From: Dipteris shenzhenensis
Lineage: Eukaryota > Polypodiophyta > Polypodiopsida > Gleicheniales
Direction: 5' to 3' (one strand)
Assembly: GCA_047967505.1 (NCBI GenBank)
Contig: CM106540.1
DNA length: 64,000 nt
Shown: piece after piece, positions 33,644-44,239 of the stretch
Position numbering within the stretch: position 1 is the stretch's first letter
How the letters are laid out: each line of letters opens with the position of its first letter
Notes under the pieces: model-generated
Databases searched by the model: none
Told to the model about the DNA's origin: nothing
What the model saw: the letters and a program-made list of their open reading frames with translations, nothing else
Translations under genes and position numbers: made by a program

Positions 33644-35490
33644 TCACTCGGTTTTGGGGTAAGATTCTGCAGACTTACTAAAATGCTTCTAAGAAACGCA
33701 TGGGCAACCATCTCAGTCAATGGCTACCACTATCAGCGGTTCAAACTTCAGAGATAAGCAAGGCAAGGATGCCCTCTAGCTCCCTTGCTGTTTGCTTTAA
33801 CCACGAAACCCTGCTCTGTCAGCTGGATTACCAAATGAATAGAGGACTGATTAAGGGCATGAGCCTGCCGGAGAACTTTAATTTCTGCACCCAGTTCTTT
33901 GCGGATGACAACACAAGCTTCTTAGAAGCTTCTGAAACAAATTTAAGCAGGTTTATGGAGATTTTTAATGAGTTCGCAGTCTTATCAGACTCGAGAGTTA
34001 ACAACAGCAAAACCGAAGCGCTGTGGCTATAGCTTGGGAGCCAAGACCGGACTGGACAGACAGAGTGTTGTCGAATTGGGTGCCACCTGGACAGATTATC
34101 AGATACTTGGGATGTCCTTTAGGGGTAGGGACCACTCTAAGAAGCAAAGTTGACTAGGCCCTCCAGAAGATAAGAGCGAATTTCAACAAGTAGAAATGAA
34201 AGCAACTCTCCTTCAGAGGAATACTGACAGTGGCAAAGCACGTCCAGGAATCCCTGATGGTATATGTTCTTTCGATGCTCCCCTTCTCGAGTGCATGCCT
34301 AAAAAAGGTGGACAAATGCATTTTGGATATTGTTTAGGAAGGGAGATGGCGGGCCTTTAGAGCGAAGTTGCTCTTCTCTCCCAAAGAAGAAGGGGGCATA
34401 GGCCTGACGAACATGAAGACTAAAAACGAAGCACTATGTGCAAAAACACTACTCCAGCTAGGCAGTGACTAGCCTTGGGCGTGGATAGCACGAGAATGCA
34501 CCTAAAGGGGTGAGAGCACATTGGCAGGACATCGTCCTTTCAGACCTAAAAGTCAAAATACCCCAGTCAGAACTCTTGTCCAAGCTTCTTTAGATACGGA
34601 AGGTAAAGACGAGAGGAGTCACCTGGACCGGCCTACGCACTCTATATGGAGATGCGTTGCTTGGCACATCCTTATGGGTAGCAGATTGGGTGCTCTTGGA
34701 TAGCCATGCAGTAATTCATGAGAATCCTAGGCTAGCTGTGCGGATCTCGAAAAAGGGCCTCGAAACATTCAGGTAGATTTAGCATCCGAGAAAAACAGCT
34801 AAGGGTTCATTAGCCCCACAAGCAATCCCCTCAACCATATGAGTAGCCGCGACTTTAGGGGCTCAAAGGAAGCAACAGGCACAATAGTGACATGTAGGCA
34901 ATGGAAGTTCCATGCCCCTCGAGATGGGATCGACAGATGGGCTGCCAGATTAAGGAGAATATGGGATGCCACACACTCCTATAGACTTAATGTGCTACTT
35001 TGGCGAATAGCGAAGCTAAACTGTGGGTAAGAGCTCGGCTCTCAAAATGGAACCCCCACATACCCCCGGAGTGCCCGCTTTGCTGTAGATTCAAAGAAAC
35101 ACATATGCATCTATTATGGGAGTGCCGCATCTCTCGGGAACTCTGGATGGCAGTGGAGAAGAAATTGAATAGTTTGAAGGTGGACATCAAGTTTAAGTGG
35201 AGAACGGCGCTCCTTGGTGACAGAGGTAAGCACAACGACCTAACGTACAAAACAATACAACCACTGAGAGCTGCCATACTCTCTCTCATCTGGAAGTTCA
35301 AGGGATGTTGGTATCTTTTGGCTACAAAGATGAAGCGTGTAAAGCCTTAGCCAAACTCTACTCTCAAGGAAATTTTGTACTAAACAGAGGAATCTTAGCA
35401 TTCAGAGAACTGTCACAAACTCATTGTAATATCGTTTTTATTTTTCTTCCTTCATCTTTTACTATAATAAAGTTGACTTTTTGCAAAAAA
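33590..35490 (+). mobile_element. LINE with RT, zinc-finger end and 3' tail
   Basis: The plus strand reads LHSLGFGVRFCRLTKMLLRN then ISVNG, a broken RQGCPL block, and FNFCTQFFADDNTSFLEASE with an intact FADD catalytic box (about 33880-33930). After frame breaks a C-terminal zinc-binding block reads CPLCCRFKETHMHLLWECRISRELW (zf-RVT, cysteine and histidine spacing kept) at 35070-35150. It ends in ACTATAATAAAG...TTTTTGCAAAAAAG at 35459-35487, a LINE-type 3' tail. The 5' part is missing, as usual for 5'-truncated copies. Confidence 0.88.
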
Positions 35491-36375
35491 GAAAGAAGCA
35501 ATGAAGTTCAGGTGGCCGCATCTACCGCAGCTACGAACATATAACGGAGTACCAACAATCGTATCTGGACCAGCATCACATAGAAAGATAATTTAGGAAC
35601 TATAATTATTGAGCCATAAAACTTTTATACATGTATGTTGGTAAAACCCAACTCATTCTTTAGAGTACTTACTCAAACGCAAAGGGCTGTCAACAACGCT
35701 CACAAAGGTGTACGTGTAGTCCCCATTTTGCCCTCGATAGAAAATTCGTGTCCGCACACATTCATATTATCCCAACCAGCGAACAATGATGGTCTGTGGT
35801 CCATCATCCCTATGAAGCCGGCAAGCCAGGACAGCATAATATCCCAAATGGACTCATCCATCCAAAGGATTATGGACGTGGAGATTCATTAGAAACCTTG
35901 AATCAGGAACAGTCCTAAAAAACAAACAATAGCATGTTTTTCCACTCACATATAATCCAAAAAAACTTTTTGTTTTAACAAAAATAAAGCAACAAACAAT
36001 GTACACGGTTCTTACCCAAGGTAGCTCTCCAGCTCAAGCAAATCCAACAACAATTGCATGCTCTCCAGAGATCCCCAGCTCGCAGGATCTACAATTTTCT
36101 AAAAGTGAGTGACTATACTATTACACATGTCAATATAAAATGTGGTTGTCAAGCAACTATGTACCTTGCACCTACGCTCCTATTTTGGTGACAAACGTGA
36201 ACTACCTAGACATCCTATCGCATTGCAAAAAAGAATGCACGTGTCAATCTACATATACTGGAAAAAACAATAGGCTTTGAAGAGAAAATAGCCTGTAGTG
36301 TATTGCGAAACCCATGACTCAAATGAAAAATGAAATCCAAACATTATCAAGGACACAATCATGAAATATTACATC
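35491..36375. other. Interval between LINE and Helitron, no gene
   Basis: AT-rich sequence without a supported frame. The Helitron 3' end (hairpin plus CTRR on the minus strand) should lie here but I could not place it. Confidence 0.4.
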
Positions 36376-36532
36376 TCACTTCATATTTGTATAAATAGCC
36401 AACATTCTCGAAGACCTATGAGAGTTGGAATATGGAAAGAACTTTAAAAAAGCTGTATAAAGATTACCGAAATGAAGATTTGCCACCCAAGAAAGTCTAA
36501 GGAGGGCTTGAAAGAGCAATGTCATACTCCTA

Positions 36533-38185
36533 GGCTCTTGCTGTTGCCAATTGCAAAACTTCCTTGTACACAACATTTGTGGTAGAAGTGTTATCCATCT
36601 CCTCGCCCCTGGCATCAGACGCACTCTGCGAAATGAAAACCTTAACAGCGTTTGATGCTCGGATACGTGAAAATGCCACGTATAGTTGGCCATGATTGAA
36701 TACTAGTGTCGCCAAGTACAGCCCCAAAATAGACAATGTTTGGCCCTGTGACTTATTGATTGTCATGCCAAATGCCAATCGGATAGGAAATTGCCATCTC
36801 CTCATGTCGAATGGAAGTTTAAGGTTGGTCAAAATGAATGTTATCCTTGGAATAAACGTTCTATCACCAGCATTGGTACCAGTAATGATTTCAGCTTCTA
36901 ACACTTTCGTGTGAAACTCTTTGCATATTAACCATGTCCCATTGCACAAACCCTGGCGAGGATTCAAATTACGCAACAAAATTATAGGAGCATTCCTTTT
37001 TAAAACCAACCGATGCGGGGGATATCCACCACCAAGAATAAGACTATTCAAATACTTGACTGTAAACAAAAAGGAATCTCCCCCTAAGTTGTCCACTGAG
37101 TCTGCACTTAGATACTCCCTTTCCTCATCGGGCATTGCCTTCAATGCCATAGCATTAATTGCATCGACCTCAATGTTTCAAGGTGCAAGAATAGCGTGCT
37201 CTTGAAAGTATGGTGCATAGTCCAAAACAGTTGCAAGCCCTCGATACACCCATCCAATGAGGCCTTTCATGGACTTTGTCTCTAAAAGCATCTGCGATGG
37301 AATCACAACAGTATCTTCTTTTGTACATCTATTTATCCCATTGCCAATGTCCAGAACCCATTGCATGAACTCTTGCTCAGCACAATTATCACCATTCCGA
37401 AGGACCCGCATATTCGAGGCATATTCTCCGTCAACTTCAATACTGTAGTGCGACCCCAAATCCTTGAGTGGCATAAGGTAGCATTGACAATGTCCTCTCG
37501 TCCTGCCTTTGGAAGAACTAGCAAGACTTGTCTAAAATCCCCCCCCAACAATACCACCTTCCCACCAAAAAGTTGCTCATTGGACATGATATCTCGCAAT
37601 GTTCTGTCTAGTGCCTCGAAAGCAAACCGGTGAGTCATGGGTGCCCCATATTATCAGCCTAGCCATCTTCAAAACATCTGCGAGTTGACTATTAACCTTA
37701 ATATTGCAACTGCTACTACCATCCAGCTCCAATGGTATCTTAAATCGTGAGTGTGCCGTGCGTCCATTGGCTAGTAGCAATGCAGCAATCCCAGAAGATG
37801 CACATGCCAAAGCGATGAGCCCCTCCCCACGCAATCGAGCGAGCAAGCAATTGTAGAGAAAGGTCTTTCCAGACCCTCCTATACCATCGAGAAAAAAGAC
37901 CTCACCACCATCTCCATAGACCCTTGTCAAAATCCGATCGAATGCAGCATGTTGACAGTGATTCAAGGACATTTCCATTTGCTGGGCAGTATGTGCTTCT
38001 TTCACACAATCAAACATTCTTTCTTCTTGCAATAAGCCATTTCCAGCTTCTGACAAAGATGTTCTATCTACAACAGGCATTCCATCAAACTCAGCCAACC
38101 TTCGCCCATGTTGTTTTAGAATGTGCTCCAAGTGCAATACAGCCTTCTTTATCGCTAGTTCATGACGACCAATTAAATTCCCCAT
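36533..38185 (-). pseudogene. Helitron PIF1-like helicase domain, frameshifted
   Basis: The domain starts around 38150. Walker A is GIGGSGKTFLYN near 37860-37890, followed by GLIALACASSGIAALLL and GRTAHSRFKIP. At Walker B five bases are missing after TGGG (about 37645), which deletes the acidic DE pair and shifts the frame; the next frame reads APMTHRFAFEALDRTLRD. GGDFRQVLLVLP follows. A second frame change near 37410 comes from a duplicated GAATATGC. A stop at 37178-37180 replaces an arginine in LAPRN. The end (36533-37150) is intact: FGMTINKSQGQT and HGQLYVAFSRIR, the last helicase motifs. Confidence 0.93.
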
Positions 38186-38247
38186 ACTGATTCCAATATA
38201 TTAAAAAAATCATCTGAAAGTTCAGCGGAAAATTTTTCCCACAAAAG

Positions 38248-41200
38248 TCAAGGAGACATTGGCTCACAGAAAACCAATATTGTGACAAATAGGTGTCTCA
38301 GTTGTGCACTATTTTGATAAAACATAGCCTCTTGCATACACACAAACCATTCATCATCACTCTCCAACAATCCCCGTGCTATGCATGCTGCCTTGAAAGT
38401 AGGGTACACTTGACTGTCAAAAGTACGTAGGTCATCAAAGGACTTACATCCTATGCACACATTAAGAAGCATACGCATGAAGTAGAGCTCACCAGCTGAG
38501 GGGGAAATATTGTACATCTGACCGATGGTATTCCCCTTTTGTCTTCTAGTCGATCGCTTACCGGTTTTGTTCCAAACGAACTTGTCTGTCAAGTCACCAT
38601 ATAGCAAGTTGCTTGTGTCATATTGCAACTGATTGTAAGTGAACCATTTTGTGAGGGTGGTCTTTTGATTTTGTTCCCTGCCTACAACATTTTGCAAATC
38701 ATCATCATCTCGAAAGATGACGTTATTGCGCATCGGAAGATGAACCTACAATCTTTGCACATCGGGTTTTTCATCGTGCATGGCATACTCGTAAATCCGC
38801 CAACATGCTTCTGATGGTGACACGTAACGTGCATCTAAGTAACTACTAATCTCATCAATGCCACCATCAACTATGTTGTGCAAATGCCCTTGCTCTCCTA
38901 CATTATTTAGCTGCATCCTGATAATGGCTCTGTCATGACCTTTGTACACATATTTATACAAATACTTAACTACAGTGATTGTGGAGCATATTTCAACATT
39001 TATGTGGGCCTTGTACTTCACGAAGAGGAAAGGATTAAATGGCACAATCCAATGATTATCAATCACACCCCATTTCACTTGTATCTTTCTACCATCATCA
39101 CGACACATGTAAACTAGATAGCCATCGTTACCAACAACAGTAGTCTGCGAGAATCCACGTGGATAATGACGAATGCATTTTCCATCAACCATGCAAGCTG
39201 TAGATGGATTTAGTGCACCACACGGACCATGGACATTACATTGCCCAATAATATCATGCAACTCCGGGAACATTGCCTTATCTGGCAACTCTGCACACAC
39301 TAATCGGTCATAGTGACCGATCTCCACGAGTTTGAAACCACCTTCTAATATCAACAATATGTGTGAGTGTGGCAGACCTCTCTTTTGAAACTCTATCACA
39401 CTCACATATCCAGCCACCTTCCCAAACAAATTATGTTTTGTAATTGACTGCATCATGTCCTTATGCTTTTGGAAAAACACACGGGCTCTCAAATCTGGAC
39501 GGTCTTGTGTAGTTTGCCCCGGCAACAATGCTATAGATATTTCAGGCCATTTGGGATTACATGTGAATGTTATGAATAAATCAGGTTTGCCCCTTTTTCT
39601 GACAATTGCCATAGCATCTTGGTATAGCTGGCACATATACCGAGGCCCTCCTGTAAAAGAAGAAGGCAACACCACCCTATGCCCTGCAGCATTGCCAAGC
39701 ATAGTACGTGTCCCATCAGTTGTATTCACCATGTCCATCAACCCTTGATAGACTTCAGCGCGTAGGGAAGCTTGGTTGTTTCATATCCACACCAACCTGG
39801 ACTCTTCCATGCTACTGTAGGCATCAACCATGTATTGCTGTAGCAATCTACCCCCACGCAAAAGACATGCATTTGTATCACATCTCACTTGCAAACGATA
39901 TGCATAGTATTGTCTCTGGGTGACACAAATCTGTCCACGTATCTCGTGCAATGGTGTGTGATTAGGAACATCACTATATGGGATATATGGATGCCAATCA
40001 TCTTCCCCCCGAGGGAACAAAAGAACATATATGAGAGGCATGTATGATCGGTGCAAATTAGATATTCTATGCACAAACCCATTGCAGCTAAAAATCTGAA
40101 TGTCCCGATTTCCAATATCGAAGTCATCCCCTTGTCCTAGCATGATTGCAGCAACCTCGCTAGCCATAGGAGCCAAGTACTGCCTTGAGGTGGAGCGGCT
40201 CTCACAAATAACCATCCTCAGGTTTGTATGTGGATTTGTTCTTAGCACTTGCTCGATAGCCATCAATGCACTGGCATATGGATTGCACTCGTGTATCATC
40301 CTCTACAACAACTCCAAAATGCCTAGATCCAAACCAAGCATCCCATGCAAACGGTGTTCTAGTTCATGATCAGTGTCATACACGTATAACTATGCAAAAC
40401 GTGGCATCTCTTGCCTAGCCTCATCGGGCAACAAATTTCCAACCCGATGATACACACTACCATAGACCCGAAAGTTTTGTATACCCCCATTCCCACGGAA
40501 CATTTGATCAACATGGGCTCCCAATGAAACAAATACCATGGCACTATTATAAGCCCTAATGTTTTTCTTAAACAGTCTGCTTCTAGTATCATGTCCGTGC
40601 AATAGAACTCTCAAAATCTCTGGTGGTTCTTCTAATGGCAACAATGACACACGACCAACTTTGCAACAGTGCTTGCCCACAACTTGATGCATATGCATTC
40701 GCGTCTCTTGTTTCCACAGTTGAGCCTGGCAAAAACTACATGTATGATCCATGGATCCGAGTGCATGAAGAGAAGGAGCATTAAAGACCAGTGGATACAA
40801 AGATGGATGCTCTACATTTTCCCTTAACGAAAAAGTATGCAAGATAAAGAGGCTCCCCCCTGCATCCCTGGTTGCATCCATTTGAGTAGTTGTACGTACT
40901 ACTGGAGCAGGTTCATGCTCATTACCTACTATTGGTGAAGTATGGAGGTCCATTGTATTTTCAGCAATGCACGCTACATTACTGTGCCCATGCATTTGAT
41001 TCTGTTGTCTGCATAGGCCAACTTCTACATCCATAGATTCCACTGCCACCCTCATGCTTCTAGTAACTTGTCTTCTCGATCTTGTTCTTTGTATTAGCAT
41101 AAACGCGACGTGCCATGAATCCATTTGAGTAGTTGTACCTATTACTGGAGCATGTTCATGCTCATTATCTGCAGTTGGTAAAGTATCGATGTCCATTGTA

Positions 41201-41325
41201 TTTTCAGCAATGCACGCTACATTACTGTGCCCATGCATTTGATTCTGTTGTCTGCGAAGGCCATCTTCTACATTCATAGATTCCATAGCCACCCTCACGC
41301 TTCTAACTCCTTGAAGTATAAGCAT
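38248..41325 (-). pseudogene. Helitron Rep (HUH/Y2 nuclease) with four stops
   Basis: In one minus-strand frame: an N-terminal linker with an 81-residue duplication, a CXXC region (CSFCQAQLWKQE), PRFA-stop-LYVYDT, the Helitron-like N domain, ITFTCNPKWPEI, then the HUH motif GLPHSHILLIL (39335-39370), CMVDGKCIRHYP and the Y2 motif KYLYKYVYKGHDRA (38930-38975). This is the complete set needed to nick and join DNA in rolling-circle transposition. Stops at 40390-40392, about 40302, 39781-39783 and 38746-38748 interrupt it; all key catalytic residues remain. Confidence 0.95.
40888..41302 (-). repeat. 243-bp tandem duplication inside the Helitron N-terminus
   Basis: CATTTGATTCTGTTGTCTGC occurs at 40993 and 41236; flanking sequence matches over about 170 bp on the same spacing. 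Translated, RQQNQMHGHSNVACIAENTM appears twice, 81 residues apart, so the frame is kept. Differences are mostly single bases. Confidence 0.88.
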
Positions 41326-41565
41326 TGCATCAGCATTTATGCGAATACATGATGCAAAAAATTACAAATATTTGAGTATATCTTAAATAAAACGAAAATG
41401 GGAAGGAACAATAGACAATTGAAATATTGAATTAAATTAGCTTCCATTGCCATATATACGTCAAATGAAAGTAAATATAATCATTTGCAAAAAACTTGTG
41501 TTGGAATCCCATAGAAGCATTTGGGGTTCCAGTACAAAAAGTGACATAAAAGTCTCAGGAGTCTC

Positions 41566-42222
41566 TTAATTGTCACGGATTGCAACCTGCTCTAGTTTAC
41601 GGCTCATCCTGGTCATTAAAGTAGTTAGCCTATTTAGACCAACTTTGAACATTGACACCTCAGTGGACAGTAGCTGAACTTGTTCTTTCAGCTTATCAAC
41701 TTGTAGTCTACACCCATTCTCACATACAACTGCCCCTTCTCCACCTCTCCCCAAAATCTGCTGCATCCATTGATTAGAGTCCTTAACGCTATTCTCAATT
41801 TGAGAAATCCTTGCAATGAGAGTTCCAGGGAATTCTCCCATGCCCTGCGCTATTACTGCACCAACATCTGAATGGATTTCTCCCCATAAAGAGGCCAAAT
41901 ATCATGTGTTCATGGCACATGCATCTTTATTATCCTCGCACATGGCTTGAATGGACTTTAAAATATTGTAAGGACTTGAATGCTCAGTTGCATGGGTTGA
42001 AGCTCTCCCCCTTCTAAGTCGTTTCATTATATCAGCAGTGCGACGTTCGCGGCTAGACTTAAAACGCTTTGAAGGCAACTTGGGACCCTGATTTGCTCCA
42101 TGGGTTGAAGTCTCCGCCCTTGCAAAAACTTGATTTGTCACATGAAGGCTATGTGGCTCATGAAAAGATGACAACACAATGTCAGAAATTGCAGAGCCCT
42201 CCACCCTTGTAGCTCGCTTCAT
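41566..42222 (-). pseudogene. Basic/coiled-coil frame upstream of Helitron Rep, one internal stop
   Basis: From 42222 the minus strand reads a 106-codon block rich in basic residues (KLPSKRFKSSRERR, IMKRLRRGRAS), a TGA at about 41902-41904, and then 110 more codons in the same frame ending at 41566. The second half looks like coiled coil (LKEQVQLLSTEVSMFKVGLN, LMTRMSRKLEQV). I do not recognise the family. The basic stretch resembles a nuclear signal. It may be the Helitron's own N-terminal extension, a separate Helitron ORF or a captured host fragment. Confidence 0.5.
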
Positions 42223-42359
42223 TGCCCGAAGGCTTTGTCACCCATGGAAACCCGACTCCCCAAGATTTGCAACAACGGTAGAAGCCATTTCTGGAGCTGC
42301 ATCCAAAACAAAATACAAAAACCTTTTCACGTATGTATTGGCTCAATTGTATAATTGGA

Positions 42360-42923
42360 TCACACAGATTCCATAGAACAAACATGAGCAGAAATCAATT
42401 GGCATGATTGCCAAATCAAAAGCGAGCATACCAATGTATTTAGGAGGTAGATACCCAAAGATTCTAGCCCATCTCCTCTCAGCAAAGAATTTGGAATCAA
42501 GTTGGATGGATTGAGATATTTGTGAATGAGCTCTTGCCAAGCACTCATGCAAATATTTTCTGATTCAAAGGCAGTAAGTTGCTTAGAGTGACCAAGGATA
42601 TGGTGGTAGGAAGTAGAAATCATAGGACATGTTAAAAGGAAAAATCCACATGGAAGGCACATGGCTCTACCGTCTATTTCAAAAATCAAATCCCCCTATC
42701 CTCCCCTTGCCATGCATTAGCCTCCTCTACCCACCCCATGGCATTTGTTACCTTTAGGTGCGACCTTTCCCAACCCTAAATCTGAGACCTTAGTCCTATG
42801 ATCATCACCAAGCAATATGTTTAAAGGCTTTAGATCCTTGTGAATCAACCTAAGCCAACCTATTAAAACACAATTCTTAGATACCTTCTGAAGTTCACAG
42901 GTGGTAGGTTCATCATCATCCAA
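42360..42923 (-). pseudogene. Receptor-like kinase fragment (TMK-type)
   Basis: 42717-42923 on the minus strand reads [20 protein letters not shown] then [14 protein letters not shown]. This covers kinase subdomains VIb-VII: catalytic HKDLKPLN (usually HRDLKPSN) and DLG for DFG. LGDD and APEG-like spacing is typical of TMK-type leucine-rich receptor kinases. About 250 bases further on the same strand GYLPPKYIG resembles the activation-segment GYLAPEY. The rest of the kinase is missing. It lies 140-700 bases upstream of the Helitron frames and so may be captured DNA, or an independent relic. Confidence 0.7.
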
Positions 42924-43039
42924 TTGGCTTAGAGTACCTAAGGATGTGGCAGAAGCAGGTAGACATCATGGGGTGTGTCAGAATGGAAAATCCAATTGCA
43001 AAGCAAGCCTTTGATTCAAAAGTAGAGGAAACCCTCTCG

Positions 43040-43870
43040 AGATGTAGCTTCACCTAATATCCAATCGCCTCACCTCTGGAGGTTAGTTCTCATGGCTATA
43101 GTGCACATGACATGAAACATACATAATCCTTTACTCTCGTTGAGAGGTTGATTAGATCACTTAGGGCAAGGGTGTAGGCTTGTCTCTAAACTTACTGTCT
43201 GCTCATCAAGGTGCTCCTAGGAAAGATACAATTAACTTTGGAGCTTTCGTATCCAACCACATCATGGACTTATTTCACTTCTGTCCACCATTATATTTTG
43301 CTCTCTCTCTCTCTCTCTCTCGCTCTATGTGTGTGTGTGTGTGTGCAGTCCCATCTATCATCCAATCGCCTCACCTCTCGAGCTTAGTTCTCATGGCTAT
43401 AGTGCACATGACATGAAACACACTTAATCCTTTACTCTCCTTGAGAAGCAAGGCTAACTTCTCAAAGAGGTTAGATTAGATCACTTAGGGCAGAGGATGT
43501 TGGCTTATCTCTAGACATACTGCCAGCTCGATGACATGAAACATACATAATCCTTTACTCTCGTTGAGAGGTTGATTAGATCACTTAGGGCAAGGGTGCA
43601 GGCTTGTCTCTAAACTTATTTCATTTCTGTCCACCATTATATTTTTCTCTCTCTCTCTCTCTCTCTCTCTCGCTCGCTCTCTCTGTGTGTGTGTGTGTGT
43701 GTAGTCCCATCTATCATCCAATCGCCTCACCTCTCGAGCTTAGTTCTCATGGCTATAGTGCACATGACATGAAACACACTTAATCCTTTACTCTCCTTGA
43801 GAAGCAAGGCTAACTTCTCAAAGAGGTTACATTAGATCACTTAGGGCAGAGGATGCTGGCTTCGAATGTT
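43040..43870. repeat. 356-bp tandem duplication with CT/GT microsatellites
   Basis: CCAATCGCCTCACCTCTCGAG occurs at 43362 and 43718, and the flanks match almost perfectly through AGTGCACATGACATGAAACACAC, AAGCAAGGCTAACTTCTCAAAG and TTAGGGCAGAGGATG. An earlier partial unit starts near 43060. Each unit carries a (CT)n tract followed by (GT)n, at about 43301-43347 and 43647-43703. No reading frame is supported. Confidence 0.9.
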
Positions 43871-44239
43871 CTAGCCTGCGCAACTGTTCTTTGCTGCGTG
43901 CACTCTCCACTCCACTCATTAGCTGCTTAGTCCAGTCACCAGTGATGCCAATCTATTCTCACGCCTCTATTCCCTCCCATTGCCCAAGTTCTCAGCTCAT
44001 CTCTGCTTGTTGTCTACTGTCATGACTCGCCACCTCTAAGTCCTCACTCGTGTTAGCAACAGTCTTCTCTCTTCAGCCCTACTCATGCACAGTGCTGTCC
44101 AGGTGCCTCTCCTATGACGTGTCAAGAAGGTAAGGGCACCACATCAACACGTGGCAACCTCCTAGCTCTCCCTCCACTCCACCTCCTCTTGCCACATGGA
44201 GCCCTCTTTGCTAGTAAGAGGACTCTCCTTTGAGTTCCA

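Larger units (their letters stand above)
36376..42222 (-). mobile_element. Helitron rolling-circle transposon, coding part
   Basis: The minus strand encodes a RepHel protein: Helitron-like N domain, HUH nuclease with Y2 motif and PIF1-type helicase. An extra frame (41566-42222) precedes it. The Rep part is one continuous frame from 41325 to 38248 broken only by single stops; frameshifts break the helicase. TC and CTRR ends were not identified, so outer limits are approximate. Good conservation outside the breaks suggests moderate age. Confidence 0.93.
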
